Assembly: GCF_047948215.1 (NCBI RefSeq)
Contig: NC_134465.1
Span: 48,887,946 to 48,951,945 of the forward strand
Direction of reading: 5' to 3'
DNA: 64,000 nucleotides
Origin: Lycorma delicatula
Lineage: Eukaryota; Arthropoda; Insecta; Hemiptera; Fulgoridae
A program made the translations under genes and the position numbers. Position 1 is the first letter of the stretch, and every line of letters starts with the position of its first letter. The notes beneath the pieces were generated by a model. It made no database searches. It saw only the letters and a list, made by a program, of their open reading frames with translations, and was not told the origin of the DNA. This document shows positions 10,583-20,988 of the stretch, piece after piece.

Positions 10583-12200
10583 GGTATTAGATAAGAATAC
10601 CATGTCTTATCAACACTGTTCAACATTTAGATTGAAGATACAATTAGGAATATATTATAAGAAAGAGAAAAAGGAATAAGTATAGGAGGATGAGAAATGA
10701 GATTTATAATATTTTATGATGTTATTGTAATTCTACCTGATGACACACACATGCTTCAAGAATTGTTAACAGCCCTATAAGAAGGAATAAAAGAATATGG
10801 AATGAAGATAAATGTAGGAAAAACTAACATAATGGAAGAAAACAACAAAGAGGATTTAATGGTAAGGACACATGAAAGAATAATAGAGAAATTAAAAAAT
10901 ACAGATATTTGGGACTATGATGACAGAGGATTGGAAGAGCATGATGGAAATAAAAAAAAGGATAATGATAGGAAAGGAAGCCATAAGGAAGAAGAGGAAA
11001 TTAGTATAGTCTGAATTTAGTGTTAAGGAAGAGTTTAGCCAAATGCTATGTATGAATTGTTTTATTATATGGAAGTAAAGTGTTAACAATAAGGAAGAGA
11101 GAGAGGGACCAGCTTTTGTGTAGTGGATATAGAAAAGATGGGAAAAATAAGATAGACATAAATTGAATGAGGAAGTAATGAATAGTATTAAAAAAAATCC
11201 CTTTCGGCACACTGGAAGGCGGAGGTAGATTTCACCGTTGCTAAGTAGGGAATAAAAAAGATTTCCACCTGAAAGTTAAGAAAAACTTCAAATTTACTAC
11301 TCAATATGAAAATGGTTGCATGTGGAAATAAGTTTCACATGTTTAGCATATGACAAGCGCCAACTTCTTATAATTTCAGCAACATTTTGGTCATCCCTTG
11401 CCGTAAGGGTAGGTCAAATAAAAAATTGTTTCAGAAAAATTTTTAGGTAATGTTTAGAGAACTAACGACCACTTTAAACCAATTCGATACTGTGCCTATT
11501 AAGGGAGGTTTTTTGTCTTCAAAACCCAAGTTTTTCCATCACCTGGGCCAATGGTTGGTGATATCAAAAAACTTTAGTACATAGATTTTAGGCCCTTATC
11601 CAAAGAATATTAGGAAAACTTTAAACGAATTCGATATTTTACTTAATAAGAAAGTTTTAGCGATATTTTATTTTTTCGAAAAAGCCTCCCCCCATTTGGG
11701 TTGTTATATTTTATGTATCAATTTGAAAGTGATTGGCGCAAAATTACGGCAGTTATGTGCACAAGAAAGTGAAATATATATATATATATAAATGTTTATG
11801 TAAACCTTTGAGCTGTCGATGGTTTTGGAGTCTGGGGGATGTGAAACAAAGATATGCCAAAATTTTGCAGAAGTAGAATCATGGTACCCATTACATTAGG
11901 TAGCTTTCTTATGAAATCTACCTAAAAGAAAGAGCACTTATGCAGGAAGTAAAAAAAAAGAAAATGAAACGGTTAGGACATGTGGAAATTTGACTACTGC
12001 ATTGGAAGGGTCAGTAGAAGGAGAAAAGAAATAAGGAAGAAGAAGGAAAGTTAATAGATAGGTGAATATTACAAACTACAAGGGACAAAGTAGAAGGCTT
12101 GGGACAGGATGGATGGGGACAGCAGTCGCATAAGAGATTCGTTGCCATGGAGAATACCAAATGATTATGTTCTTCAAATTTTATAAGCACCAGGTTGTTC
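10583..12200 (+). pseudogene. LINE (non-LTR) reverse transcriptase 3' half, split by an insertion
   Basis: Plus-strand pieces in order: LSTLFNI and IEDTIRNI (RT palm region), a decayed FADD box (FYDVIVILPDD), YGMKINVGKTNIM (10796-10840), AIRKKRKLV, KEEFSQMLCMNCFIIWK (thumb/connection, normally CYVWSVLLYG), KRWEK and NEEVMNSIKK. At 11190 the frame is interrupted by a 735-bp repeat. It resumes at about 11926 with ERALMQEVKKKKMKRLGHV and HWKG. The copy has many stops. The motif set is that of endonuclease-type non-LTR retrotransposons common in insects. This is an old 5'-truncated copy. Confidence 0.68.
11190..11925 (+). repeat. Unclassified 740-bp dispersed repeat, copy 1
   Basis: Begins after an A-run with TCCCTTTCGGCACACTGG and ends GAAATCTACCTAAAA. 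It aligns along its length, in the same orientation, with 59976-60722, including AGCAACATTTTGGTCAT, CTTGCCGTAAGGG, CAATGGTTGGTGATATC and GTGATTGGCGCA. It has no meaningful ORF. Its edges are set both by the second copy and by the LINE reading frame it interrupts. A 12-bp stretch near the left end (AGGTAGATTTCA) recurs inverted at the right end, so weak sub-terminal inverted repeats are possible. The class is unknown to me. Confidence 0.75.
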
Positions 12201-12478
12201 ATAAAATTTAATTAATATTATTAAATTTGAAAAAAACTTAACATAGACTGAATATATTATTTAAGTAAATATTTAAGAAGTTTTGTAATCTTTTTAAGAT
12301 GAGTATTATTAATACGGCAGTGCTACTTGTATCTCTGCTTAATAACATACTGCTAATTAATAATGTTGAAAGATCCACTATTAGAAAAAAACTAATATTT
12401 TTGAAAGAAAGTATTTTGTACTCCATAATTTTAAAATAAAAAAACATAGTAGCTATAAATACAAAGCAACGTTTTAAC

Positions 12479-12479
<1 letters not shown>

Positions 12480-12511
<32 letters not shown>

Positions 12512-12817
12512 TATGAATATTAATTTAAATGTAATTTATTTAAGTTTATTTTCCTCTTGATAGGAAAGAATTAAATATAATAAAAAACATATTTTACTTA
12601 AAAATATTACCTTTATTAATTTCTTGGATTAACTAATCAACTATACAAACTTATAAATTAAATACACAATGTTTACAATATGAATGTGTATTGTCACCTG
12701 ATGAAGCTTAGAGAATTCTACGTAAAACTTTATATAATTAATTTATACGTTTGTATAGCTGATTGGTTAACCCAAGAAATTAATGAAGGTAATATTTTTA
12801 AGTAAAATATGTATTTT

Positions 12818-12853
<36 letters not shown>

Positions 12854-12921
12854 AAAATATAATAAAATATATAATACATATACAATAAAAATACTGTATA
12901 TATATATATATATATATATAT
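12480..12921. repeat. Cluster of (A)n and (TA)n simple repeats
   Basis: An A-run followed by (AT)n at 12480-12514, (TA)n at about 12821-12850, and another at about 12897-12921, framing the foldback element. Confidence 0.85.
12576..12826. mobile_element. Foldback MITE, about 250 bp
   Basis: The left arm 12576-12660 (ACATATTTTACTTAAAAATA, then TACCTTTATTAATTTCTTGG) is inverted at 12734-12826. The arms match at most positions over about 85 bp, with a central non-palindromic segment of about 70 bp. It is flanked on both sides by (TA)n tracts, which suggests insertion into, or expansion of, TA microsatellites. There is no coding capacity. Confidence 0.65.
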
Positions 12922-13249
12922 AGTCGATTTGAAAATGAAGAATCAATAAAACAATTCTTGTTATTTTTCAAAATGCTTAACCAGATCACAAAGGTAAGAA
13001 ATTTATAACTTGAAAAAAATAAAATAAAAAATATGTGCTGAAATATGACATGTGTACAGATTTATGAATTAGTACAAAAAATCTTTCTCTGGAATGTAGA
13101 TCTACCATTAATTTAAATTTTTCTAAATCATTTTTTTGAGTTTACAAATAAAAATAATTGAATATCAGAATGACAAGAGGTTATATTATGGTGTAGAAAT
13201 CTCTTGGTAAGCACTTATAAAAAAAAATATTATATACTTATACAAAGCA

Positions 13250-13386
13250 ACATGCTTACAGCTAATAACAGTGACTGATAATGATTTTGTAGCATGTGAA
13301 AAATGCTACGCCTGACTGGTATTCGAACCTAGAAACTCCAGATAAAAGGCACAGGCAATATTACTCAACTATGGTTATCAGCAAAA
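13250..13386 (-). mobile_element. tRNA-derived SINE, family A (minus copy)
   Basis: On the minus strand the B-box GGTTCGAATACC is at 13319-13330, followed by AGTCAGGCGTAGCATTTTTC. The same AGTCAGGC(A/G)TGGCAT tail follows the B-box in the copies at 30832 and, less well, 57909. The A-box half is degraded. Confidence 0.55.
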
Positions 13387-13410
13387 ATATGACATAATTA
13401 TTACATCTTA

Positions 13411-14091
13411 ATATAAATAAAAATCATTGTATGTATGTTTGTTTGTTTCTCATCTCCTCCTAAACCACAGGACCGATTTCAACCAAAATTGGGATATTTA
13501 TTGAGACACTCTTAATGCAACTGTTGAGAGAGCGGTGAGGGGTGAGAACCTTAAAACATTATAAAAGGTTAAAGTTCTAAAACAGTTGGAAATAATCTAA
13601 AATATTTTCAAACACTTTGGAAATCTGTAGAACTTCCTAAATGCTTTTAAACACTTTGGAGCATTGTAGATCATTTTTGAATATTTTTGAACATTATTGG
13701 ATTTTGGAACAAGAAGGAAAGACAAAAAAATATTTTTTACAGGCAAGCAGTGGATTAATCTAAGTCATTGCAGCCTTGAACTATGTTGTGCTGTAGTTTG
13801 AAAACTGTGTTTGTTTAAATGCATATTGTACACTTATGCATATTGTTCCATTAGTTATTGTATTGTATATTGTTTGGAAATTTTAGAAATTAAAATATTA
13901 TTTTTCAAACTCTTCACGTTTTCAATCAAATTGTACTATTGTAGGTAATAAACAGGGTAGTTTTGAAAGATTAAATTCAACAAGAAGGAGTGCAAAGGAA
14001 ACTTATATTTGTTGAGGATAGTGACAATTTTTGTAAAAAATAAATGTATGAAGAAATTATGACCCTGAGCAATGCCAGGAATATAAGCTAG
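13411..14091 (+). mobile_element. Helitron-like non-autonomous element
   Basis: The left end ATATAAATAAAAATCATTGT then ATGTATGTTTGTTTGTTTC and ACCACAGGACCGATTTCAAC is the style of a Helitron 5' end. The right end CCCTGAGCAATGCCAGG, ATATAAG, CTAG (14088-14091) is followed by a host T, and there is a short CCTG/CAGG stem upstream of the CTAG. The interior is degenerate and carries sub-repeats built on AACACTTTGGA. No intact Rep or helicase is present. Confidence 0.5.
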
Positions 14092-14327
14092 TAATGTAAT
14101 AAATTAATCATACACTATGCAATAGATTACATCTAGAATGGAAGTTTGTCATTCAATTGGAACCAAAAAGTAACTTGCTTACTTGAAATAATCAAATGAT
14201 ACTGTCAAAAACCTTGATAAGAGAATAATTCCAAAATACGAAATAAAAGAGAACAATAGTTATAGTCCATATTAAATAAAAAATTATTATTAAATAATGG
14301 TGATCTAGGAAAGATAATAAATAAATC

Positions 14328-14515
14328 CTGGTTTCCATAGCAAAGTGACAGCACCTTGGCCTTTCATCCGGATGTCCCGGGTTTGAATCCTGTTTAGGCA
14401 AGACATTTTTCATATGTAACAAAATTTCCATTTGGCAGAAGCTTTTGTTATCAGCACACAAGCTTCGAGCTTACATGGTAAATTAATCAATCCCCCCCCC
14501 CAAAAAAAAAGAAAA
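14328..14515 (+). mobile_element. tRNA-derived SINE, family A
   Basis: A-box-like TAGCAAAGTGACAG from 14338 and B-box GGGTTTGAATCC (14379-14390) sit about 40 bp apart, as in a pol III tRNA promoter. They are followed by AGGCAAGACATTTTTCA and a poly-C/poly-A tail. No acceptor-stem pairing is evident, so this is a SINE rather than a tRNA gene. Confidence 0.62.
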
Positions 14516-16307
14516 TAAATGAAGTTGACATACCATAAAAATAACAATTTCAAAGAGATTGACAGTTTAATATTTGCATACATGTTATTGAGTACGCAAA
14601 AAATATTTTTTCACACATTAGTTTATAATTCATCAACAAAATAGTAGTATTGTCTGTGTAAAAAGAAATGTTTTATGGTTTTTCATGGATTAAATAATAT
14701 GCAATTAAACTAATAACAGGTATTTAATTTTTTTTTCAAATTGACATTTACCCAATACCAGGTAGGATGTTAAAACTTATCCATAAGAATTTAAAATATT
14801 TTAAATTCATATCAATATTAAAAACAAATTTAATTACGTTTGGTCTTTCTTCTTTTTGTTTGTTTTATATTTATCAGTTTCAAAATATGTCTAGAGATTT
14901 GATCTAATTTCTATTTCTGGTTTAAATTATCTTTCATAATTTTTATTAAATTATTAAAATATCTTTATTATCTAAAAAGTTAATATTTTAAAAATTAAAA
15001 AATGTTTAATTATAATTAAAACAAAAATTATAATTATTAACTTTAATAATTATTTGTCATTCATTACACTGCTTCGGAACTCAATAATATCAGCCATTTT
15101 GATTATTTCAAACTGATCTAAACCATTTCATCAACTTAGACACATCAGAAAAATTATTTAATAACTGTTAAACAAAAATTTCTTAAATTCATTAATTAGT
15201 AAACAGTTTGGAAAATTTAATTCTATCAATACAATAGAATTATTTATGCAAATTAATTATCAATATTTACTGATTAATATATTTTTTATTTAAGTGCTTT
15301 GAAAGAAATCTCTATTTCATCAGAATATATTAAATATAAATTATTGTATTAAAAATATATTTTATATAGATATACATTAAATTAACTTTTGTAAATAGTT
15401 CGTGTAGTTATAGGAGCATAGAAGATAACACTTATCATTCCCAATATATATATTAACTTTCAGAAATAGTCTTGTAAAAATAGACCATATTTTCAACAAA
15501 ATAATACACAATATAACCAAAATCAAAGCAATAAAGAAAAATAACTTAGTAAACAATTAGTTTAATCAATCATCTGAGGTCATAATTGAAGGATGTGCGT
15601 TGATCAATAAACTGAACTAGGACTGAGAAATGTTCAACAAAATAAATCTATTTTAGATTTGCACATTCATATTTTAATAAAGTGAATTAACAACAAGAAT
15701 AATAATTAATTGACAACAGCAGGAAAACAAAACATGTAATATACACTTGCATTACATGGTCCCCTGAAATACCAATATCGTTGGTATTTATAGTTCAACC
15801 ATAAATAATGGACCAATAATGTTATAATTAATCATTAAGTACATTTATATAACATTAATTCATTTTTAAAAAAATAAAAAACATATATATATATATTTTG
15901 GCTAGTCTAAACTAATAAACATAATAATAATAATATATTAAGAAATTATTTAAAACCAATACTAAATAATAACTGTACAGCAGGAATGGTACATATGGTT
16001 AACACTTGCCTTTTCGTATAAAATATTAATAGTTTACCACTTATATTATGGCTGAACCACTTATATTTTAAATTTAACAGTTTTTTTGATTCTGTTTCTC
16101 ATCACAATTCTGTAGTTAGGTTCTAATTAACAACATTTCCAACATGGTGATATTACATGCTACAGGAGTACTTATTTTACAAAAAAAGGATGCAGCTGAC
16201 TAAGAGGTGCTAAATCAAAATAGTTGCAGCAGATCAGGATATTTCTAGAATGTCATATGAATCAATCAATCATACTTGATACAGTGTATGTAATATCTGA
16301 AGGCAGG
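14516..16307. other. AT-rich sequence without recognisable features
   Basis: Very high A+T with short homopolymers and a TA run near 15884-15896. No coding signal on either strand. Confidence 0.5.
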
Positions 16308-16452
16308 TCAGTAGTGTCCTGTAGCATCTCCTCTACTGCTTATAACATCACTCAACGACTTCTCCTCACACCAGTAGCAGAAGTAGTGTATTCCAAAAGT
16401 CACATCAATTAATTTGCAAAGACTTGCACCGTATCCAGTTATGATGTCATTA
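16308..16452 (-). CDS. Candidate exon, unidentified
   Basis: Minus strand: TTTCATTTCTACAG acceptor followed by 47 open codons (NDIITGYGASLCKLIDVTFG and onward, ending SRGDATGHY) and TGA at 16308-16310. A GTGTGA inside could be an internal donor. No homology recognised. The opposite-strand frame over the same bases is shorter on real start context. Low confidence. Confidence 0.25.
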
Positions 16453-17154
16453 CTGTAGAAATGAAATATAATTTGTCATTACAAATAAAATTATTTTTGC
16501 CTAAATTTTTTTCAAGATGTATATGAAGTAATTTATTCATTTATTTCTTGAAAGTACATGTTTTTTTTTCCAAGTATGTTAAACTAAGGTTTTTCTACAA
16601 ATAAACAGAAACAATGATGTAATACAAAATTATATGAAATGAGTTGTTTATTCAATGAGTTGTTTATTTATTATACGCTATAATGTTATGATTTTCTTTG
16701 ACATAGCATAGTTGTTTACAAAAATTACTTTTAAATAGCATGAGTGCATTACTTTTGTCAACCAGTAGCAAGTTTTCTGCATGCTGCCGGGTTATAGGAG
16801 TGGGGTAGAGGAGGCAAATGGAGGGAGGACCCGCCTTTAAATTTTACATACACCATAACAAAATGCTCAGATATCAATAGTAAAATAATGGTTTTAATTT
16901 AACACTTGTAAAATCAGAATATTAATGTAGCATTACAGTTAGTGTCCTTACTCTTCTTTACATATCAAAAGAGACTTTTGAGTATACTACAAGATTGAAA
17001 TATGGTAAAAACATTGTCTCTTGTAGGAATTGCATTAAGGGAAAAACTTAAGTTTCATATATCGAATCAAAAGAATTTCCAAAATAAATTAAAAAAAAAA
17101 AATAATTCTTTGTTTATTTTTAAATTCCAGATAGTTTATTTTTACTTTATAACT
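16453..17154. other. AT-rich sequence with a short GC-rich patch
   Basis: A patch at about 16778-16835 (GCTGCCGGGTTATAGGAGTG onward) is GC-rich against its surroundings but has no identifiable content. Confidence 0.4.
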
Positions 17155-18012
17155 TTATATATAAATATATATAAAAATCAATGTTTGTTTGTCTGTCTGT
17201 TCCAACTTAACTCGAGATCTACCGGACAGATTTGTCTAAAATTTTGCACACCTACACTTTGAAGCCCTGCTGTGAACATAGGCTAATTTTTTAGACCTCC
17301 GACATAACGAAATTTAAAACACTTTATTTCTTCCTTAAAGCTTATTTAATTTTCAAAATGACTTTGATTTTCAAGAAAAATTTAATTTTTAGCTAACAAT
17401 TTTTTGAATTGATTAATTTTGAAAAGGGCTGAGGTTTTAATGTACAGTTATTCCTAATTTTCAATTGATTTAGCGCACATGCATATGTCATTTTTACAAT
17501 TCATTCATTTACAATTTTTTACAGCTGTTTAAACATAAATAAGTAGCTGCTTTTGTTTATCATGTGTGCGTTACTAATTTAAAGTGTGTAAAGTATTTAA
17601 CTGCAATCTTTTAAATTCTGTGATCTTTTTTCAAAACATCATACCATGCCTAAAAGACATTCTTCAATCGGGAGAAATACAAAAAAAAGCACGTATGATG
17701 AAAACTGTTCGTGCGGCAGAGACTGAAGACGAAAGATTGGAAAGCGACCGAATACACGCAGCCCAATCCCGTTCGACTGAAACAACTGAGCAACGGGAAA
17801 TATGTTTAGAAACCGACCTAATACGCACAGATCAATCCCGCTCGACTGAAACAACTGAGCAACGGGAAATGCATTATGCCACTGTTACTGTATGTGTGAC
17901 TGACTGCACCTGCCTCCGGTTACTTGACTAATAAATATAAAATAAAAGGATTGACCACCACGGGAAACGCAAGTAACCATATAGCGCGAGCGAAGCTGCG
18001 ACTGGGAACTAG
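17155..18012 (+). mobile_element. Helitron, non-autonomous, with N-terminal protein remnant
   Basis: The 5' region reads ATATAAAAATCAATGTTTGT then TTGTCTGTCTGTTCC; the first bases are blurred by TA repeats. The 3' end is a bulged hairpin CGCGAGCGAAGCTGCG, 12 nt, then CTAG (18009-18012) followed by T, which fits Helitron termination (hairpin, CTRR, insertion at AT). The internal frame encodes Helitron-style repeats. Confidence 0.65.
17646..17931 (+). pseudogene. Helitron protein N-terminus with 23-residue repeats, frameshifted
   Basis: ATG at 17646 gives MPKRHSSIGRNTKK, then an extra A in an A-run shifts the frame. It continues as ARMMKTVRAAETEDERLES. Two copies of a 69-bp (23-residue) unit follow, each containing QSRSTETTEQRE; the repeated DNA CGACTGAAACAACTGAGCAA starts at 17774 and 17843. 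Repeats of this TAQSRSxETxEQRExRL type occur at the start of insect Helitron Rep-helicase proteins. No HUH or helicase motifs follow, so this is a short remnant ending at TGA (17929-17931). Confidence 0.55.
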
Positions 18013-19104
18013 TATATATATATATATGACTTAAAAAGTGAAATTTTATTAAATTTCTTAATAAGTTCATTGTTTGTCATGCTGTATCAGGATCATCACA
18101 GTCCACCTGGACAGGATTACCATGCTATTTCTATGTGTTGTATGAATACATGAACAATAATTATCAAGTAATTAATAATAAACTGATTTTTATTTTCATC
18201 CTACTAATTGTGCAGTACATAGTTTCTATTTAACTATTTTTTTATATCTACTTAATCCTACTATTTTTTTTTTTTTTTAATAACTTCACTAATAACAGAT
18301 TGAAGAACACATAATTTAATCATTATTAAAATTCATTTTGGTATATCATTCATAATTAATTACAAAAAATACTGTAATAACAGCTATATAACTGCTGTAA
18401 TAATAAACTAGGGAATAAAGACATGGGATTTTGAGAGATAAACATCCCCACCCTGCATGCTCCCAAGGTCATTCTGATTTATGTTTAGAGTAGAAAAATA
18501 ATCTTATATCAGACATTTTTACAGTGTAATAATAAAATAAATTTAACTTTAATAGTAATAAACGATTTGTTGTGTAACATATTATGTAGTGATTATTTAT
18601 GAATTTGTAGATGAAAATCCCTCCCATTTTAGAATCTTTAAAAGATTTAATCATATAGTGTCAAAAAATTATAATATTAAAAAAATCATTTTATCATTAT
18701 TTAAGATTATTATTAATAAATCATACATTTTTACCATATTTATAAATAAAAATAAATGCTTTCAAAAACAAATTGTTTTTGTTTATAATTTAAATCTACT
18801 ACGTTTGTTATAAAGTAAAAATTTTAACAAACCATGATAAGAAAAAAAACACTTATTAGTGTGCTCAAACAGATGGGACCGTGTACTGACAATCAAGTCT
18901 TAATAACTCTCATATAATAAGCTTCTTGTCTTATAAATTTCAAAATTAATTATTAACATCTCATCAAACAATATTTCTACATTATACGTAAACAGATTAA
19001 ATTATAAAAGCTATATAAAACTTCATACACTTGAAAGAATATAAATCATACCAATTCACTAAGGAATACATGTAATATGTATGTACAAAAATAAAATGCC
19101 ATAA
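18013..19104. other. AT-rich sequence
   Basis: No element or exon recognised. T-run at about 18263-18279. Confidence 0.5.
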
Positions 19105-19470
19105 CCGTATCAGTTCTGGGTGACCTGACATGAATCACAATTCATTCCCAAAAATTGCACAGGTATTCTCAAAAATAATAAACATCCCATACCAGGCTTA
19201 TAAAGGAAAAAGAGGAATGAAATGATTTCCTGTTGCCGTCTTATCTAAACACTGTAATACATCACCATGCAAAGCTAGCAGAAAACCAAAAAAAAAAATA
19301 TATTCACATCTACAATTAACACCTTTATTCTGTTCACGATAGGAACAGACTGTATAATGAACATCATTACCCTCAGAGAAAGCAACTTTGACTAGTGCTT
19401 CCTCAAACCTCAGCTGCTTCACAAACTTGACAAAATGCTTGCTTGCTTCACAAAATTGGAAAATAAAATG
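19105..19470 (-). repeat. Paired dispersed repeat, copy 1 (related to 20287-20597)
   Basis: Shares with 20287-20597 the order GTGACCTGAC, TCCCATACCAG, TTTCCTGTTGCC(G/T)TCTT and CATTACCCTCAGAG...GCAAC. In minus-strand translation both give a similar Cys-rich frame (EALVKVAFSEGNDVHY, here) with EYIFFFG. This suggests an old dispersed element, possibly once coding. There is no family I recognise. Confidence 0.5.
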
Positions 19471-20286
19471 TAAAATAACATACATTGCACACTTTTATAG
19501 ATTTACATGCAGCTGTTATTCAATTATTATAATTGAATAATAAAGAAAAATTAATTTAATTTTATAAAATTTAACAGTAAATTTAGTAATTAATATATAA
19601 ATTTCAATATTAAAATTGATATGTTGTAATATAATAGAATAAAAATCAGACATGTAGTTCTTAACTTCACTGTAATAAGCAATATAGCATTTTTAGTATC
19701 ATCAAATAAACAAAATTTAGAAAGAGTTTTCAAGTTATAAAAGAAAGCCATTACATATATGATAGTTATAAATACATACAAAACCTGTAAATAATCTTTC
19801 AAAGATATTAAATTAATGATTACTCTTGCATCTACAAAATAACAAATAATTTAAGGGTTACAAATAATATTAAAAGAAATTTAGATAACATAAATATGAC
19901 AAACAAAAAGGTTTGTGGAAATCCATACGACTACATTATATGAATGTAAGTCATTGTATGTAGAATCAATATTCATAGAGAAATTATTATGAAATTACTT
20001 ATAATTACGCAAAAAGGCTAAAGAAATTTTTAATGAAAAAGTAGTTTGCTCCCAATGAGTTAAACATTATTTTTTATCAGACAGTTTATCAGGACCTTGG
20101 GCTAAATTGTTACCATTATGCATAAACATAATTTAATAATCCACTTTACATAAAATCAGTAATTCTACTCAAAACCTTTTAAAAACTGTTTAATAAAAAT
20201 CTATCATAAAACTTCAGGAAAAAAATGACTCATAAAACATACTAAAAAAACAGTATCAAACTAAAATCACCATGAAAAACATATTA

Positions 20287-20597
20287 GGTTGTATGTTACA
20301 TTTTACAACCAAAAACAAGTGACCTGACTTAGGATACAAATCATTTTTAAAACTGGCATCACTTCTTTCAAGATCCCATACCAGACAGAAAATAAGAAGT
20401 GAAGTGTTTCTTGTTGCCTTCTTCACAGAGTCAAATATATGGTTGCATATACTGTCATGCCCACTAAAATACAGATATTCAGCTGTGTAACAGAAACCTT
20501 CACTCTGCTCATCACAGGGTCTAGGTGTACAACAAATAGCATTACTTTCAGAGCAAGCAACTCTGAATAGTGCTCCTTGTAACTCCATAGCCATAAT
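20287..20597 (-). repeat. Paired dispersed repeat, copy 2
   Basis: Counterpart of 19105-19470, same orientation. The minus-strand frame reads MELQGALFRVACSESNAICC, then PCDEQSEGFCYTAEYLYFSG and VKKATRN. The conserved order of Cys and aromatic residues between the two copies hints at a formerly coding repeat, but I cannot name it. Copy 1 has diverged considerably and has an A-run indel. Confidence 0.5.
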
Positions 20598-20988
20598 ATA
20601 TCATAGTCATAAGAAACACATATAATGTAATGTATCAAATTAATCTAGATTGCAATAATAACAATAGAAACAATCAAAGCCAAAGGATAAAGGACAGCAG
20701 CATTGGTGATATTTTATAATATGGCTAGAAACATTAACCAGCTGTGAAATCATCAGCTTTGTTTATTTTCACTCTAGATTTAAATGGTTCAAAGTACTGC
20801 ATGGAAGCACTAAATGTTTAATACATAAAAATGAACCAATTTAAGAAAACACATTATTATCCATTCTTTAATGACATGTTAATGTACCAAGATTGCTTCT
20901 ACTCTATTTCAAAAACTGACTGTTTCAATGATTTCAATTAAATTGAATAACGATCATGTATAACGATCACAAGGAAGTTGTTATTATT

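Noticed and set aside
14328..14400. Possible tRNA gene (A-box and B-box present)
   Set aside because: No acceptor-stem pairing, and the same tail follows similar boxes at four other sites, so it is a SINE.
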